From contig CAXIPT010000006.1 in the NCBI GenBank assembly GCA_964030475.1, positions 5,894,231 through 5,958,230 of the forward strand: a DNA stretch of 64,000 nucleotides, written 5' to 3'. Below are positions 9,461-21,084 of this stretch, piece after piece; position 1 is the stretch's first letter, and each line of letters starts with the position of its first letter. The notes beneath the pieces are model-generated. The model ran no database searches and was not told the DNA's origin. It saw nothing but the letters and a program-made list of their open reading frames with translations. The position numbers were made by a program, and so were the translations under genes. This DNA comes from Tethya wilhelma (taxonomy: Eukaryota > Porifera > Demospongiae > Tethyida > Tethyidae).

Positions 9461-10788
9461 ATGGCGAGTGCCGATAGAGTTGTGTGTGTCGCTGCCTTGT
9501 GCCTGGCAGCATGTTGCTGCCTGGTGGGTGTCTCGAGAGCAGCTGTCATTTCAATAGACTTTGGAGGAGAGTGGTTGAAGGTAGCCCTTGTGAAGGTCAG
9601 TCAGTCATTGTCTCTGCTACAGATAGTGTTTGATCTTTAGCTGCGAGTTATGTGTTTGAAGATAAAGCTACATCTTTAATATGGATCATGTAAATTCTGT
9701 CTGATTTCTTGGTGATTGCTTCATACTTCTTTTATGTGTCTGTATGTGTGTGTCTGTTCTACGTGCAGCCGGGTGTTCCAATGGAGATAGTTCTGAACAA
9801 GTAAGTTTACATCTTACCCTGCGAACCATGCTAGTAATTTCATTAATATTTGTGTTTGTATTATCCAACAGAGAGTCCAAGAGGAAGACGGCAGCTGTGA
9901 TGTCGTTACGAAATGATGAGCGGCTGTTTGGAAGTCCCGCCTTGACAACAGTAAGTGGGTGCAATCATAGCTGTAATGACAAACGAGGAATACGCCATTT
10001 TTTTTATCGCTGTGGTTTTTACTTTGAAAATATACAAATCATAGCGATGTGTGCATTCCCTCAAAGGAAGTGTCATAATTTGTGGATATTTTTGTGGTCC
10101 ACTTCCTTGAATTTATAGACTAGTGACATCAATGTTGGTAGGAAGTCATTCCACAGATACACACACCACTGCATGGCATTTTCAGCTGCTCACATACACT
10201 AGCTCCCCCTCTCCTATTGTACAGTGTAGCCTCTTAGCTTATGGCTGCCATGTTCATCATAATTATGTCTCATCGTGTGTTCTCTCTCCACAGGCAGTCA
10301 AGTACCCCAAGAGTGCCTACAGATATCTTCAGCTGTTGGTGGGTCAGAAGTTTGATAGTCCTCTCGTTCAGAAGTACAGGGAGTGGTTTCCATTCTACGA
10401 CCTCATGAAGGATGAGGAGAGAGGTGTGTGGTTTTTGGGGGGGGGTACAAAATTATGAATTTTGAACCCTCGTGGTCGTTTCAAATCTCTATAACATGTC
10501 AGAGGTCAATTCTAGAGGCTAGTGTTAATGCTGTGTGTGTTTTATTCTGTTCTTGTTACAGGCACAGTGTTATTTCAACATGATACGTAAGTTAGCTGCA
10601 AAGGATAATGTGTGTGTGTGTGTGTGTGTATGATGTAAGTATATATCAGTAATTGTCCATCTTCTGTCAGTGATACAGTGTTCTCACCAGAAGAACTCAT
10701 TGGGATGTTGTTCAACCACTCAAGACAGTTTGTAGAAGCTTATGCTGGTGAGGAATCTGGGGAAGGTTTGGTCACGAGGCTTTGTTTA

Positions 10789-10837
<49 letters not shown>

Positions 10838-11273
10838 AGAGCAATCCATCAGAGATGTGGTCATCACTGTCCCTCCATTCTTCAGCCAGGCACAGAGAAG
10901 AGCTATTCTTGAGTTAGTGAAAAACAATAAAATAGTCTTTGCCTATTTTGATTCTCATTTTTACTTCTCCTCATGGCCCTATCAGTGCTGCCAATCTTGT
11001 TGGACTGAATGTCCTGCAGCTGATGGGAGACAATGCAGCTGGTGAGTCTGTTGTCTTCTCAATTGCTGGCATCGTTCTAACAATCTGAGACCTACCTTTG
11101 TCTTTTGAGCATTGTCAGTCAGTCTTAGATGGGTTGGTTGCCAAGAGGATACTTCTGTCCTCCTCAATATTGTCAACTGTTAATGCCACATATTTCATTT
11201 GTTCTCAAGAGTACCATTAATTGTTAGTGATAATGAATGTGGTTCTCTTTGTTTCCACCTACTAACCAGCTGN

Positions 11274-11308
<35 letters not shown>

Positions 11309-12888
11309 AGCAATCCATCAGAGATGTGGTCATTACTGTCCCTCCATTCTTCAGTCAGGCTCAGAGAAGAGCTATTCTTGAGTTAGTGAAAGAGAATAAA
11401 ATAATCTTTTTTGTTTTGAATTTCATTTTTAATTCCTTCCAGTGCTGCCAATCTGGTTGGACTGAATGTCCTGCAGCTGATGGGAGACAATGCAGCTGGT
11501 GAGTGTGTTCTCTTCAATTGCTAGCATCGTTCTAACAACCTCAGGCCTAGCTTTGTCTTTTGAGCATTGTCGGTCAATCTTTGATGGGTTGCCAAGAGGA
11601 TACTTCTGTCCTCCTCAGTATTGTCAACTGTTAATGCCAAATATTTCATTTGTTCTCAAAAGTACCATTAATTGCTAGTGATGGTGAAATTTAATGTGTT
11701 TCTCTGTTTCCACCTACTAACCAGCTGCCTTGAATTATGGTCGGTTCAGACAAGCCTCCTTCAACACGACACCCCAATACATCATGTTCTATGACATGGG
11801 GGCCACCAGCACAGCTGCCACCATCGTAGGTAAGTGGGTGCTATGGCGCTAGCTTCCATTGGAAGGGATCTCCTCACTGTGAGCATACAAGTCACTCAAA
11901 GAATGTTGTGTGTGTGTCTTCATACAGAATATCGGAAGGTCCAAGTGAAGGAAGGAGGGCTGGCCAACATGCACCCTCAGCTGACGGTGAAGGGGGTTGG
12001 TTTTGATCGCCTCCTAGGTGGGCTGGAAATGGACATGAGGTTGAGGGACCACTTGGCCAAGGCATTTGCAGTGAGTGGGACAGAAGAGAGATAGATAGAT
12101 AGGCTGCTTATGAAGAGTCAGTGGCTTAGCATTAATTAGGAGAGAGAAATAGAGGGTGGTATAGTACATGTTCTACTTTGAAATAAAGGTGTGTTTTTTT
12201 CGATAGCAGCTTCACACAAGATACAATAATATTATTAATTGTACTATTGTCTCCTTCAGGCTCTGAAGAAGACTGAAGGTAGTGTGTTTGACTCTCCCAG
12301 AGCCATGGCCAAGCTGCTCAAGGAGGCCCAGAGAGTGAAGCAGGTCCTCAGTGCCAACACAGAGCACTTCGCACAGGTACTGCATGTGGCCAGTGTGAAC
12401 TGGTAAAGGTCGTCAATATTGAAAACAAATTTTATGTGTGGTGCATATTTCAGATTGAAGGTTTGCTAGAAGATGTGGATTTCTCTTCTAAAGTGACACG
12501 GGTAGATTTTGAAGATATGTGTTCTGACTTGTTTGACCGGGTTCAAAAACCAGTTCAGCAGGCTTTGGAGGCAGCGGACATGACCATGGTAAACAATATA
12601 ATACAATCATTATAATGTTTTTATACATTAATACTTAATGGTTCTGTTCATATTACTAATACAGGATGAAATTGACTCTGTCATTTTAGTAGGAGGTGGC
12701 ACCAGGGTGCCTAAAGTACAGGAGGTGCTTTTGAAGGCTGTTGACAGGTACATGCATGTTGCATGCATGTTACATGCATGTTACATGGATGTGTTCATGC
12801 TGCCTTGATATCTAGCTGACTTGAGACCTTCCACAAAACCACTGGCATTGCTAACAAGATGAATAATATTTTGCATGTCATTGTGATG

Positions 12889-12945
<57 letters not shown>

Positions 12946-14618
12946 GAGTGAGCTAGGTAAGAGTCTGAACACGGATGAGGCAGCTGCTCTAGGAGCTGTT
13001 TACCAAGGAGCTGGTCGTACGAAGCTGTTCAGAGTGAAGAAGTTCATCGTCAAGGAGGGAGTGGCCTATCCTATACAGGTACGTATGTAGCAATCTTGTT
13101 AGCTAGGGAATAATTGGATGATAATTGAATACATACCTGTATAATCATTCAACGTACAGTTAATGTGCCAATGTTACTCTCCATCACTTTAGGTATCTTT
13201 CAGTCGTATTTCTCGCAATGAAAGTGACGGCAGTGAGGAGGTTGTCAAGACCGTCAAGAGGACTCTGTTTGGCCGTGGGAACTCTTACCCTCAGAAGAAA
13301 GTGCTCACTTTCAATCGCTATAGCAACGACTTCTCATTCCAGGTGTTCTACGGTGGATTAGACTTTCTCTCAGAAGAAGAACAGAAGTATGACCTAATTT
13401 TAGAGTTATTGGTGTGCTCTATTTAGAATATATTGTCACATATGCACTATATATCGGGAGTATATGCTGTATAGCGGGTGAATTTGGTATGCTAAAAAAT
13501 TTGCCGAATTCACATTTAGCATGATTGGCGATTTTAAATTTCGCGATTTAATTCTGCATGATATGCACATTTGGCGATTTGTTGAATAATTCGCCAGTTC
13601 ACCAAATTTAATTCTCGCCAAATTTACCTGCTATACGGTACATATTGGCTCATTCTGTTGCTCAATTGATGCCCATAGGTATGTTGGTCGTTTGAACATC
13701 TCCGAGGTCTACCTGGCTGGGGTGAGCGATGCCCTCAGCCAGAATAAGGAGGGAGACACTAAAGGGATCAAGGCCCACTTCAGGATGGATGAGAGCGGCA
13801 TCTTGAACCTGGACTATGTGAGTTGCCTAGTAACAGTGTACGTGGGCACATGCTATTGCAATTGTTGTATCTTTGACAGGCGGAGTCCATATTTGAATAT
13901 GCTGAAGATGTGCAGCCAGACCAGGGAGAGTCAACACTTTCAAGTATGTCCGTACATACATCTCTTTTGCTGAAATAATATGTTGCCATTTCTTATTTCG
14001 ATCGTTACATTTTTGTATTGATCTTTCCTTAGATAGTCTTAGTGTTTAGTTTGTTGCAAGTAAATAATCACCTGATATAAATGTCTATTTATGTATCTGT
14101 GTGTGTATGTGTATCTGTACACCTCCAGAGATTGGGAACACTCTGTCCAGTTTCTTTGGCATGGGTAAGGGCGGTGATGAAGATGGAGGTGTGGAGGAAG
14201 AGGCTCCTTCAGAAGCTCCCACAGAGCCACCGTCAGAGACACCAGCAGAGGAGGAGCCAACAGACCTACCACAGTCAGGGGAGAATGACAAGCCACCATC
14301 AGAGAGAGAGGGAGACTCACAAGAAACACAAACCAGTGATGAAGAAGAATCATCTGAAGAGAGTGAGAGTCCTTCACCAGAGACAGCTGCTGACTCTGAG
14401 GAAGACACCAGTGAGTCATCAGAGACAACTGGTGCAGAAGAAGAGACGCCATTGCCAGAGGAAGAGAGAGCAGAGGAGGCTCCTAGCACAGAGGGTGGGT
14501 CCGACCAAGATGGAGAGACAAGTGGAGAGGATGAAGAAGAGATAGCACCAGCTGCTGCTGGAGAGGAGGCAAAGGAAGTTGGGCAAGAAGAGACAGACAG
14601 CGAAGGTGTGTGGGTGGG

Positions 14619-14671
<53 letters not shown>

Positions 14672-16680
14672 CGTGCCACCATCAGTACAAAGTTCACAGT
14701 TCACAGTACACAGTGTATTTCATCTTATAACTGGTAAATATCATCAAGATTAAAACCACCCCTTCCAGGTGCCCCTGGGACTGCTAATGACACTGGTAAT
14801 GCCACAGAGTCTGAGAGTGGAGGAAAGGAAGCAAAGAAGAAGAAGAAGAAGTCGAAAGAGAAACCAGAAGGGAATGTTGTCAAAGTGAATCTTACAGCCG
14901 AAGTCAACATACTGGATCTGAAACCCATGAACCAAGGCTACAAGCAAGCTTCAAAGGACAAGTAAAGATCTTTCTCTCTCTATACCGCTCATAAATACCC
15001 CCCACCTTAAGATTTAATTACCCCCCGCCTCTTTATTATTGGCTTTCATTATTCAATGCTACAGGTTGATGGCTCTCCAGCGACATGACGATGAGAAGCG
15101 TGAGAATGAGAGAGCCAAGAACAACCTTGAATCCCACGTCTTTGAGACCCAGGATGCAATGTACTCTGACCCCGTGATTGCTGTGTCGACAGAAGAGCAA
15201 CGGGAGGTGATTCTTTCGGCTCTCAGGGAGGCATCTGATTGGATGGACGATGAGGGGTACATGGCCGACACACAGGTAGCCAGCAGCTAGAGCATTAAAT
15301 TGAAATATACACTCATACAGGTTTAAGCATGGACATTTTTTTCAGGCTATAATTATACCATCCATTCATTTATACAATAACCTAACTCACTAATGCATGA
15401 TTGTGTAAATGCATTTTAATCTCTCTCCCTCTCTCTCTCTCTCCCTCTCTGCTCACAGACCTACAAGAGCAAACTGCGAGAGCTGAAGAGAGTCTCCAGA
15501 GCTCTCTTTAAGAGGGTAGCTGAGGCTGTGAAACGACCGAAACAACTTGCTCAGTTGAAGTCCTCTCTAAACGTGTCACATGACTTCCTGTCTAAGATGA
15601 AAAACCTGACGGAAGATGTTCAGATCTTCACGGAAGTTGAGATGACAACACTGGAGACCCTCATCAACGAAACAGAGGTGCAGTCACATGACCTTAGCTT
15701 CCTGTTGTGATGTAGTATAGTCAAGGGAATAATATTTTAACACCATCTGTCAATAATTATTGAATACACCATGCAAGTATAACACATCGTCTCTTGATAT
15801 AAACAAGAAACAAAAAAGGCCTAGCTGCCATTTTCATTTACGAACAAACCAAGCTATAGTATAAAATTATGACACATATACCATTGTTCCTGGTTCTCTC
15901 CTCAGGACTGGGTGACCAAGATGGAGACGGAGCAGGCATCCACTCCCCCCCACGAGGAGCCCGTCCTCCTCTCCTACGAGATAGAGGAGCACAACAAGAG
16001 ACTGGACCGTGAGATCATGTACCTCCTGAACAAGCTACGGTCCCACCCACCGCCACGCCCCAAGACAGCCAACGCCACCAACACCACCTCCAGTAGAACA
16101 GCCAGCAACAACACCACCAAGGTAGGACACACACTCAGGACCATGTCAGGTCAAGGACTTGAGTTCCTGGCTAAAATTTTGATGGCATTAGGATTGTTCA
16201 CAATTTGATCCACTAGGCTATAGGGTATTGGTTTCATTTTGACATTGTATGTTCTACTTCCAGTCGGAGAATGTAACATCCTCTGCTGGTGAAGAGACGG
16301 TCTCTCCAGTTCCACCAACTGAAGGAGGAGGAGAGGAAGAGACTCTTGAACTGCCAGCTCCAGCTGACGATGGCACACCACCAGTCACTGACAGTGAAGG
16401 TAGGCAAATCCATTTTCAGTAACCGTCTTACTCATGTGGCGTGCTTTAATTTGAACCCCCATACAATCCAAAGCATCCCCATTAATCCCAACTGCTATAA
16501 AACATGTTCTCTCTCTCTCTGTGCTCATGTTCCTCCACTCCATAATGTGGATGTCTAGCCACAGAGCCAGCTACTGCTCCTGATGGTGGTGATGAAGACT
16601 CCCTGGAGAGTCCAGCTGAAGAGAGTCCATCACCGACCGATCAAACCAATGAAGAAGACCTGGAACACCAAGAGCTTTAG
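9461..16680 (+). CDS. HYOU1: Hypoxia up-regulated protein 1 / GRP170, ER Hsp110-class chaperone
   Basis: Twenty-four coding exons (9461-9595, 9769-9800, 9872-9950, 10294-10423, 10562-10586, 10671-10747, 10840-10912, 10986-11041, 11725-11829, 11928-12070, 12260-12376, 12454-12588, 12665-12747, 12946-13078, 13193-13386, 13679-13817, 13880-13943, 14129-14605, 14769-14961, 15065-15275, 15459-15677, 15906-16121, 16264-16399, 16559-16680) total 3294 bases, 1097 residues. A signal peptide is followed by the Hsp70-type ATPase ([45 protein letters not shown]), a beta substrate domain, a long acidic loop encoded around 14.1-14.6 kb, and the helical lid ([44 protein letters not shown]) as in human HYOU1. 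It ends HQEL, an ER-retrieval-like signal. It acts as ER chaperone and BiP nucleotide exchange factor. Exons 7-8 occur twice. Confidence 0.95.
10796..11498 (+). repeat. Duplicated HYOU1 exon pair 7-8
   Basis: CT repeat, exon [17 protein letters not shown] and exon [16 protein letters not shown] (10840-10912, 10986-11041) recur at 11309-11381 and 11443-11498 with matching introns. Including both would repeat about 43 residues of the ATPase domain. The first copy runs up to the exon 9 acceptor (CCAGCTG at about 11267-11273), then a single N and the CT repeat start the second copy. Both copies are open and splice-competent with equal phases, so they could be alternative exons, but the N at the joint favours an unmerged haplotype. 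Confidence 0.8.
13464..13643. mobile_element. MITE family B (TTTGGCGA type), copy in HYOU1 intron
   Basis: Starts GCTGTATAGCGGGTGAATTTGG and ends with the reverse complement form CCAAATTTACCTGCTATACGG. Interior has NGCCAA/TTGGCN palindromes and a central TGCATGATATGCACAT. Copies: 31676-31839 and 42582-42710. No coding capacity; a non-autonomous inverted-repeat element. Confidence 0.65.
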
Positions 16681-17071
16681 GGGACACTCTTTATTTCTAT
16701 TGGCATCATATATACTACTACTGTAATGACACCACACAGGCACTGTGTATGTTGTTGCTGATATTTATTGCATATAGGAACAAATTTCAGAGAGAAAAAA
16801 ATAAAGTAACAGATTTTATAATTCAATTAATAAAGCTCACAAACAAAACAAAATGTATTGATACCTGTGGTCAATGCCTGAGAAATTGCTAGTGCTACGT
16901 ATAATAGTTTCAATTCTAAAACATACAGACAGTAATACGTAGGTCAATAGTGATGGTTTAAAGAGAAGTGAAATTCTGAGTAAAAAGTCTTCGAAGTTCT
17001 GCAATAACAACCATACAAACACGATGCATTAATAGGCTTACATACTTCAGTCACATAAAAATACATGTGTA
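16681..17071. other. HYOU1 3' flank
   Basis: Contains AATAAA at 16800-16805, a likely HYOU1 polyadenylation signal. A minus-strand acceptor-like TTATTGCAG near 17000 opens a frame (NFEDFLLRISLL...) that could be an extra 3' exon of the neighbouring DNHD1-like gene, but it shows no dynein signature. Confidence 0.45.
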
Positions 17072-17318
17072 CATCGTATACAGCGGGAAATTTTTGCAGT
17101 TCAAAATTTCGTATAAATGGTAAAAGAGCGCATTGGTAGTTATAAATTTTGTACACGCAGTGTTCGCTTGTATTGGGCATAATGCAGAAGTTAAATTTTC
17201 GCAGTTTTAATTTGGTATAATTAATTATTATTTGAACGGCATACCAAAAAAANAAAAAAAAGGAAAAATACGAAAATTTGCACCATACAAAAATTTCCCA
17301 CTACCGTATATGGTATAT
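17072..17318. mobile_element. MITE family A (GGGAAATTTTYG type)
   Basis: Terminal inverted repeats: CAGCGGGAAATTTTTG at 17082 and CAAAAATTTCCCACTACCG near 17287-17305. Interior has a second nested inversion (TTCAAAATTTCGTATAAA versus ATACGAAAATTTGC). A single N lies at 17253 in an A run. A second copy is at 46361-46530. Confidence 0.65.
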
Positions 17319-17394
17319 AAATATATGCATATGTACATAGGTTGCCATGGTGATTTCTAACCCCCATTATATGCCCCCCAATCTGTGCCACTAC

Positions 17395-20300
17395 CTAGCT
17401 ACTCTGATAGTGCGAATATACCTTGAAGTCCTTCTGATAGAGTGCTAGAGGTCACCGTCCTGTGAGTGGGAGGGGTCCACTGGAGTGGCATTTCATCCCT
17501 CTCCAGACTGGCCAGCACTTGGACTAGTGATGGGGGGAGACTGTCAAAGCCAGTGTTGGCATGGTGACTCAGAGCTGAGACATCAGAGGCAATGGTGTGG
17601 AGCAGAGAGCTGAACTGAGAGAGGACCTGTGTGGAACAGATAGGGAGGGGGCTAATGAATGAATGGCCTTATGATTGGGACCACTGCTAAGTACACTCAT
17701 AGTGAAGTACTGGTTCAGAAGACAAGAGAGTGCTGGAAGACTGTAGCTAAGCTTAAACTCCCACTGACTGTGAGTGTTCCTTACAAATACTAATACATAA
17801 TTATACAGGAATATGTAGCATGTTCTCTAGTGTGGATCAAGTTATGACTGCAGTGTATTCACAGTAAGTGGCTACAGTAACAACCCACCATTGATCTGCA
17901 GTGAGCCTGGTACTCCTCACGTGACCCCAGCTGTAGGCATGACATCATCCCACTGCCCCCCAGTAGTCTCTCCATGAGGCCACCCCCCACTTCTGACAGT
18001 GAGGGGGGTCTCGGGAGCTCCTCCCTCACCTGCTCCAGCCTATCTAGGATGGATCTGTGCCGTTTGCTCTCTTGGTTCTTTGCCGGAGTGTGAGGGATGG
18101 AGGGTGAGGCTGGTAAGGGTGGTGAGGGGGTGTACAAGTCGGGGGAGTGGATTTGTACGAGGACAGGTAGCAAGAGTGCCTCAATGGCTTCAGAGATGTG
18201 ACAGTATCTACAGAACACAAGAAAATACAGTCATTGTATTAACACCAAAAAAAAAGAAGAAAAAAAAAAGAAAGACTATTTCACCACTGAAAATCCGACA
18301 AAAACAACTTGGATATGACACAGTCATAATAATATGATTTGTTTGCTGAGATCCAACTATTATTATGGTGATATAACTTACTTTAGATGTGGCACTGCTC
18401 CCTGCGACTGACGTAGTCCTTCAACGTGGTCCACAAACAGTTTGGGTGTGATATCTTCCCTAGGTACAGTCAATTCAGTGTCACAGCCAGGCACAGCCAG
18501 CAGTGCACCCGGTGTGACCTTCTCCCGGGTCAGAGTGGCTCCAGTGAGCTCTGACAGCCGGGCAGGAGCCACACTGCTGCTGTAGAGGTTCCTAACATAC
18601 AGCACCATGGCGTCCATGACAGCTCCTAGCTCCTCTGGTCCATCGTTGTGTTTGAGGAAAGAGAGGAGTGTTGAGATGGAGGTCAGGAGCATGGAGAGAT
18701 GGGGAGAGAGAAGGCCACTGGATAGCACCACGGCAGAGGTGTGTAGGACAGCTAGGTTGAAGGCCAGTGGCCTCCACCTCACTGGGAGGGAGTCCAGGGG
18801 AGAGACAGACAAGGAGCAGCGAAGATGGAACTGGAGTAGGAGATTGAAGTTGAGGGGTTGACTGAACCAGAGCTGCCTTGGGAGGTGGTTGGTGTCTGCT
18901 GTGGAGAGACGAGAGAGAGAGGCAGTGTGGCAGAGGAGGATGAACTCCTTAGGGAGGTTGGAGCACGGGAAACTAGAGGTAAAGACAACTGAGCAACCTG
19001 TTGGAAAGAAAGAGTGGAATCAATCACACACATGCACAAAAACACCTATGTGGCAATCACAGGTAGAAAAGGAACATTATTCCGTTTTTGATTAAAATTA
19101 ATTAAATGCTAAATGGTTAATTAATTTCCTTAAAACTTTTAAGGATAACTTAAGGAATAGTAGTACTACTAGCTGACCAGGTTTTATAGCCTAAGGATAC
19201 ACCATTAGAGAGATATAAAGCTGCAAACTCAAAAAAGTGGGCAAAATTTAGAAGGAATAATGTTCCATTTCTACCTGTGACTGCCACATATGTTCACAAT
19301 TACAAGCCTAGGCCACATTGCAGTTGTATGCTGTACCTGATGCTACAGCCTGTCTAGTTCTCCATGCCAGTGGCTCCTGCCATCGTGGTGTTGTCTGCTC
19401 CAAACCAATAATGAGCATGCAGTTGTGTTTTGGTCGAGAGAGAAGGTCAGAGAGAGAGTCCTCAACGCCAGAGCCAAGACTCACAACATGGACGCCATTA
19501 TCGTGGTGGACTGTTCTCAGCTCTCTCTCCAGGAGGAGCAGGTTTGACTGAGAGATGGGACAGCTATCATTGTGGACCAACAGCAATGGAGTGGTGCTGT
19601 CCCTTTTCAGGACATCACTCAACAAAGGAACACACACAGAGTCCATAAAGGGGGCCACCAGCGTCTGCAGCCTCTCCTGAGCCACTCTGGAATCAATGCA
19701 CATCATCAAGACATAGTCATCCAGGCAGAGAGGGCTCTCCTCATCACCATGACGCCAGGGGAACATCGAAGGATCCACCATCATGGCTGGTTCTTCCTCA
19801 GACTGTTCGTCAGAGGTGTCCTTCTCTTCCAAGTGAGCATGGGTCATCTTCTCCCAGAAGCCAGCATCGTCGTGGATCGATTGGACCACCTTGTCAAAGT
19901 AGTCCACTGAGAGGGGGATCTTGTGAAGGGCATGCCAGAAATGGTGGGGTACACTGGTGGGATTGGCGGGGGCCTCCTCGCTGATGTTAAGGTCACGGAT
20001 GTAGGCCTCTCCTTGGCAGAGATAGAGCACCTGCTCCACTAGCAGAAGATGGCCGCCATGGCTGAAGTCACTCTGAGAGAGAAGAGCCAGGCTGCTGGCC
20101 AACAGCTGCCAGCTGTGGTGGTCTAGGACACTGTATTAAGATGGAGATGGAAATGAAAGATGAACTTTGTAAAGAATGCCATCAAACTTCTTACCCAAAT
20201 GATTCCTGTAGAACGGTTCTGTTCAAGCTCTCAATGATCCTAGCAACTGTCTCACTGATCCTGTGGGTGTCTCTGCCAGGGACTGTTGGACCAGGGTGCT

Positions 20301-21034
20301 GAGCTCCATACTCAGTGAGACCGGCTTTGAACACACCCACAAACTCCTCCCAGCTCTGTGAGTAGTACGGTGTAGAGACACCCAGTTGCTTCCTGAAGGC
20401 ATACAGCACTGCACCGTGCTTTGCTACCGGCAGAAGGGACATCTGTAGAGTACAGCACTGCTCCAAATCAGCCATGAGATTAGCTAGCCTTTCTTCAACC
20501 TGTGCAACATACAATGATGTGCAACATGCAATGATGTTTGTCACTGATACAGTGCACGCAGAGGTTTTCTTCATACCTCATTCATCTCAGTCACAATCTT
20601 GGTAATCTTCTCCGTACAGAGCCAGTAAGTGTCCTCCCTTCCCTCCTTAGGCAGCTTCTTGAACAGCTCTTCTTCCATCTCTCTCCTCTGACTCTTGCAC
20701 GATGCTATCTCTTCACAGCACCTCCTAACCTTGTCACCCCCGCCATCAATCAAGGCATTGTACACCACCCTTGCCAGTAGGTCTTGAGTCAGAGGGAGAC
20801 TGGAGTCAAAATTGACGACAGTGACCTGGTCTGTGAGGCTGGGTGGGAGCTGTGCTGGATCAATGGTGGTCGTCAAATAGAGTTGGAAAGATGAGTGAAC
20901 ATGGAGTCTGTGGCCACAGAACTGAATGACTCTGGAACCTGATAGGTGTATAGTGGGGATTAAATAGAAATCAGCAAATGATAAGAAAAAAACTATATAA
21001 AATGAGTATAAGTAATGTGTCATAAAATAGAAGA

Positions 21035-21084
<50 letters not shown>

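Noticed and set aside
14039..14545. Ser-rich and Arg-rich frames opposite or offset to the acidic HYOU1 exon
   Set aside because: Shadow frames of a Glu/Ser-rich coding exon.
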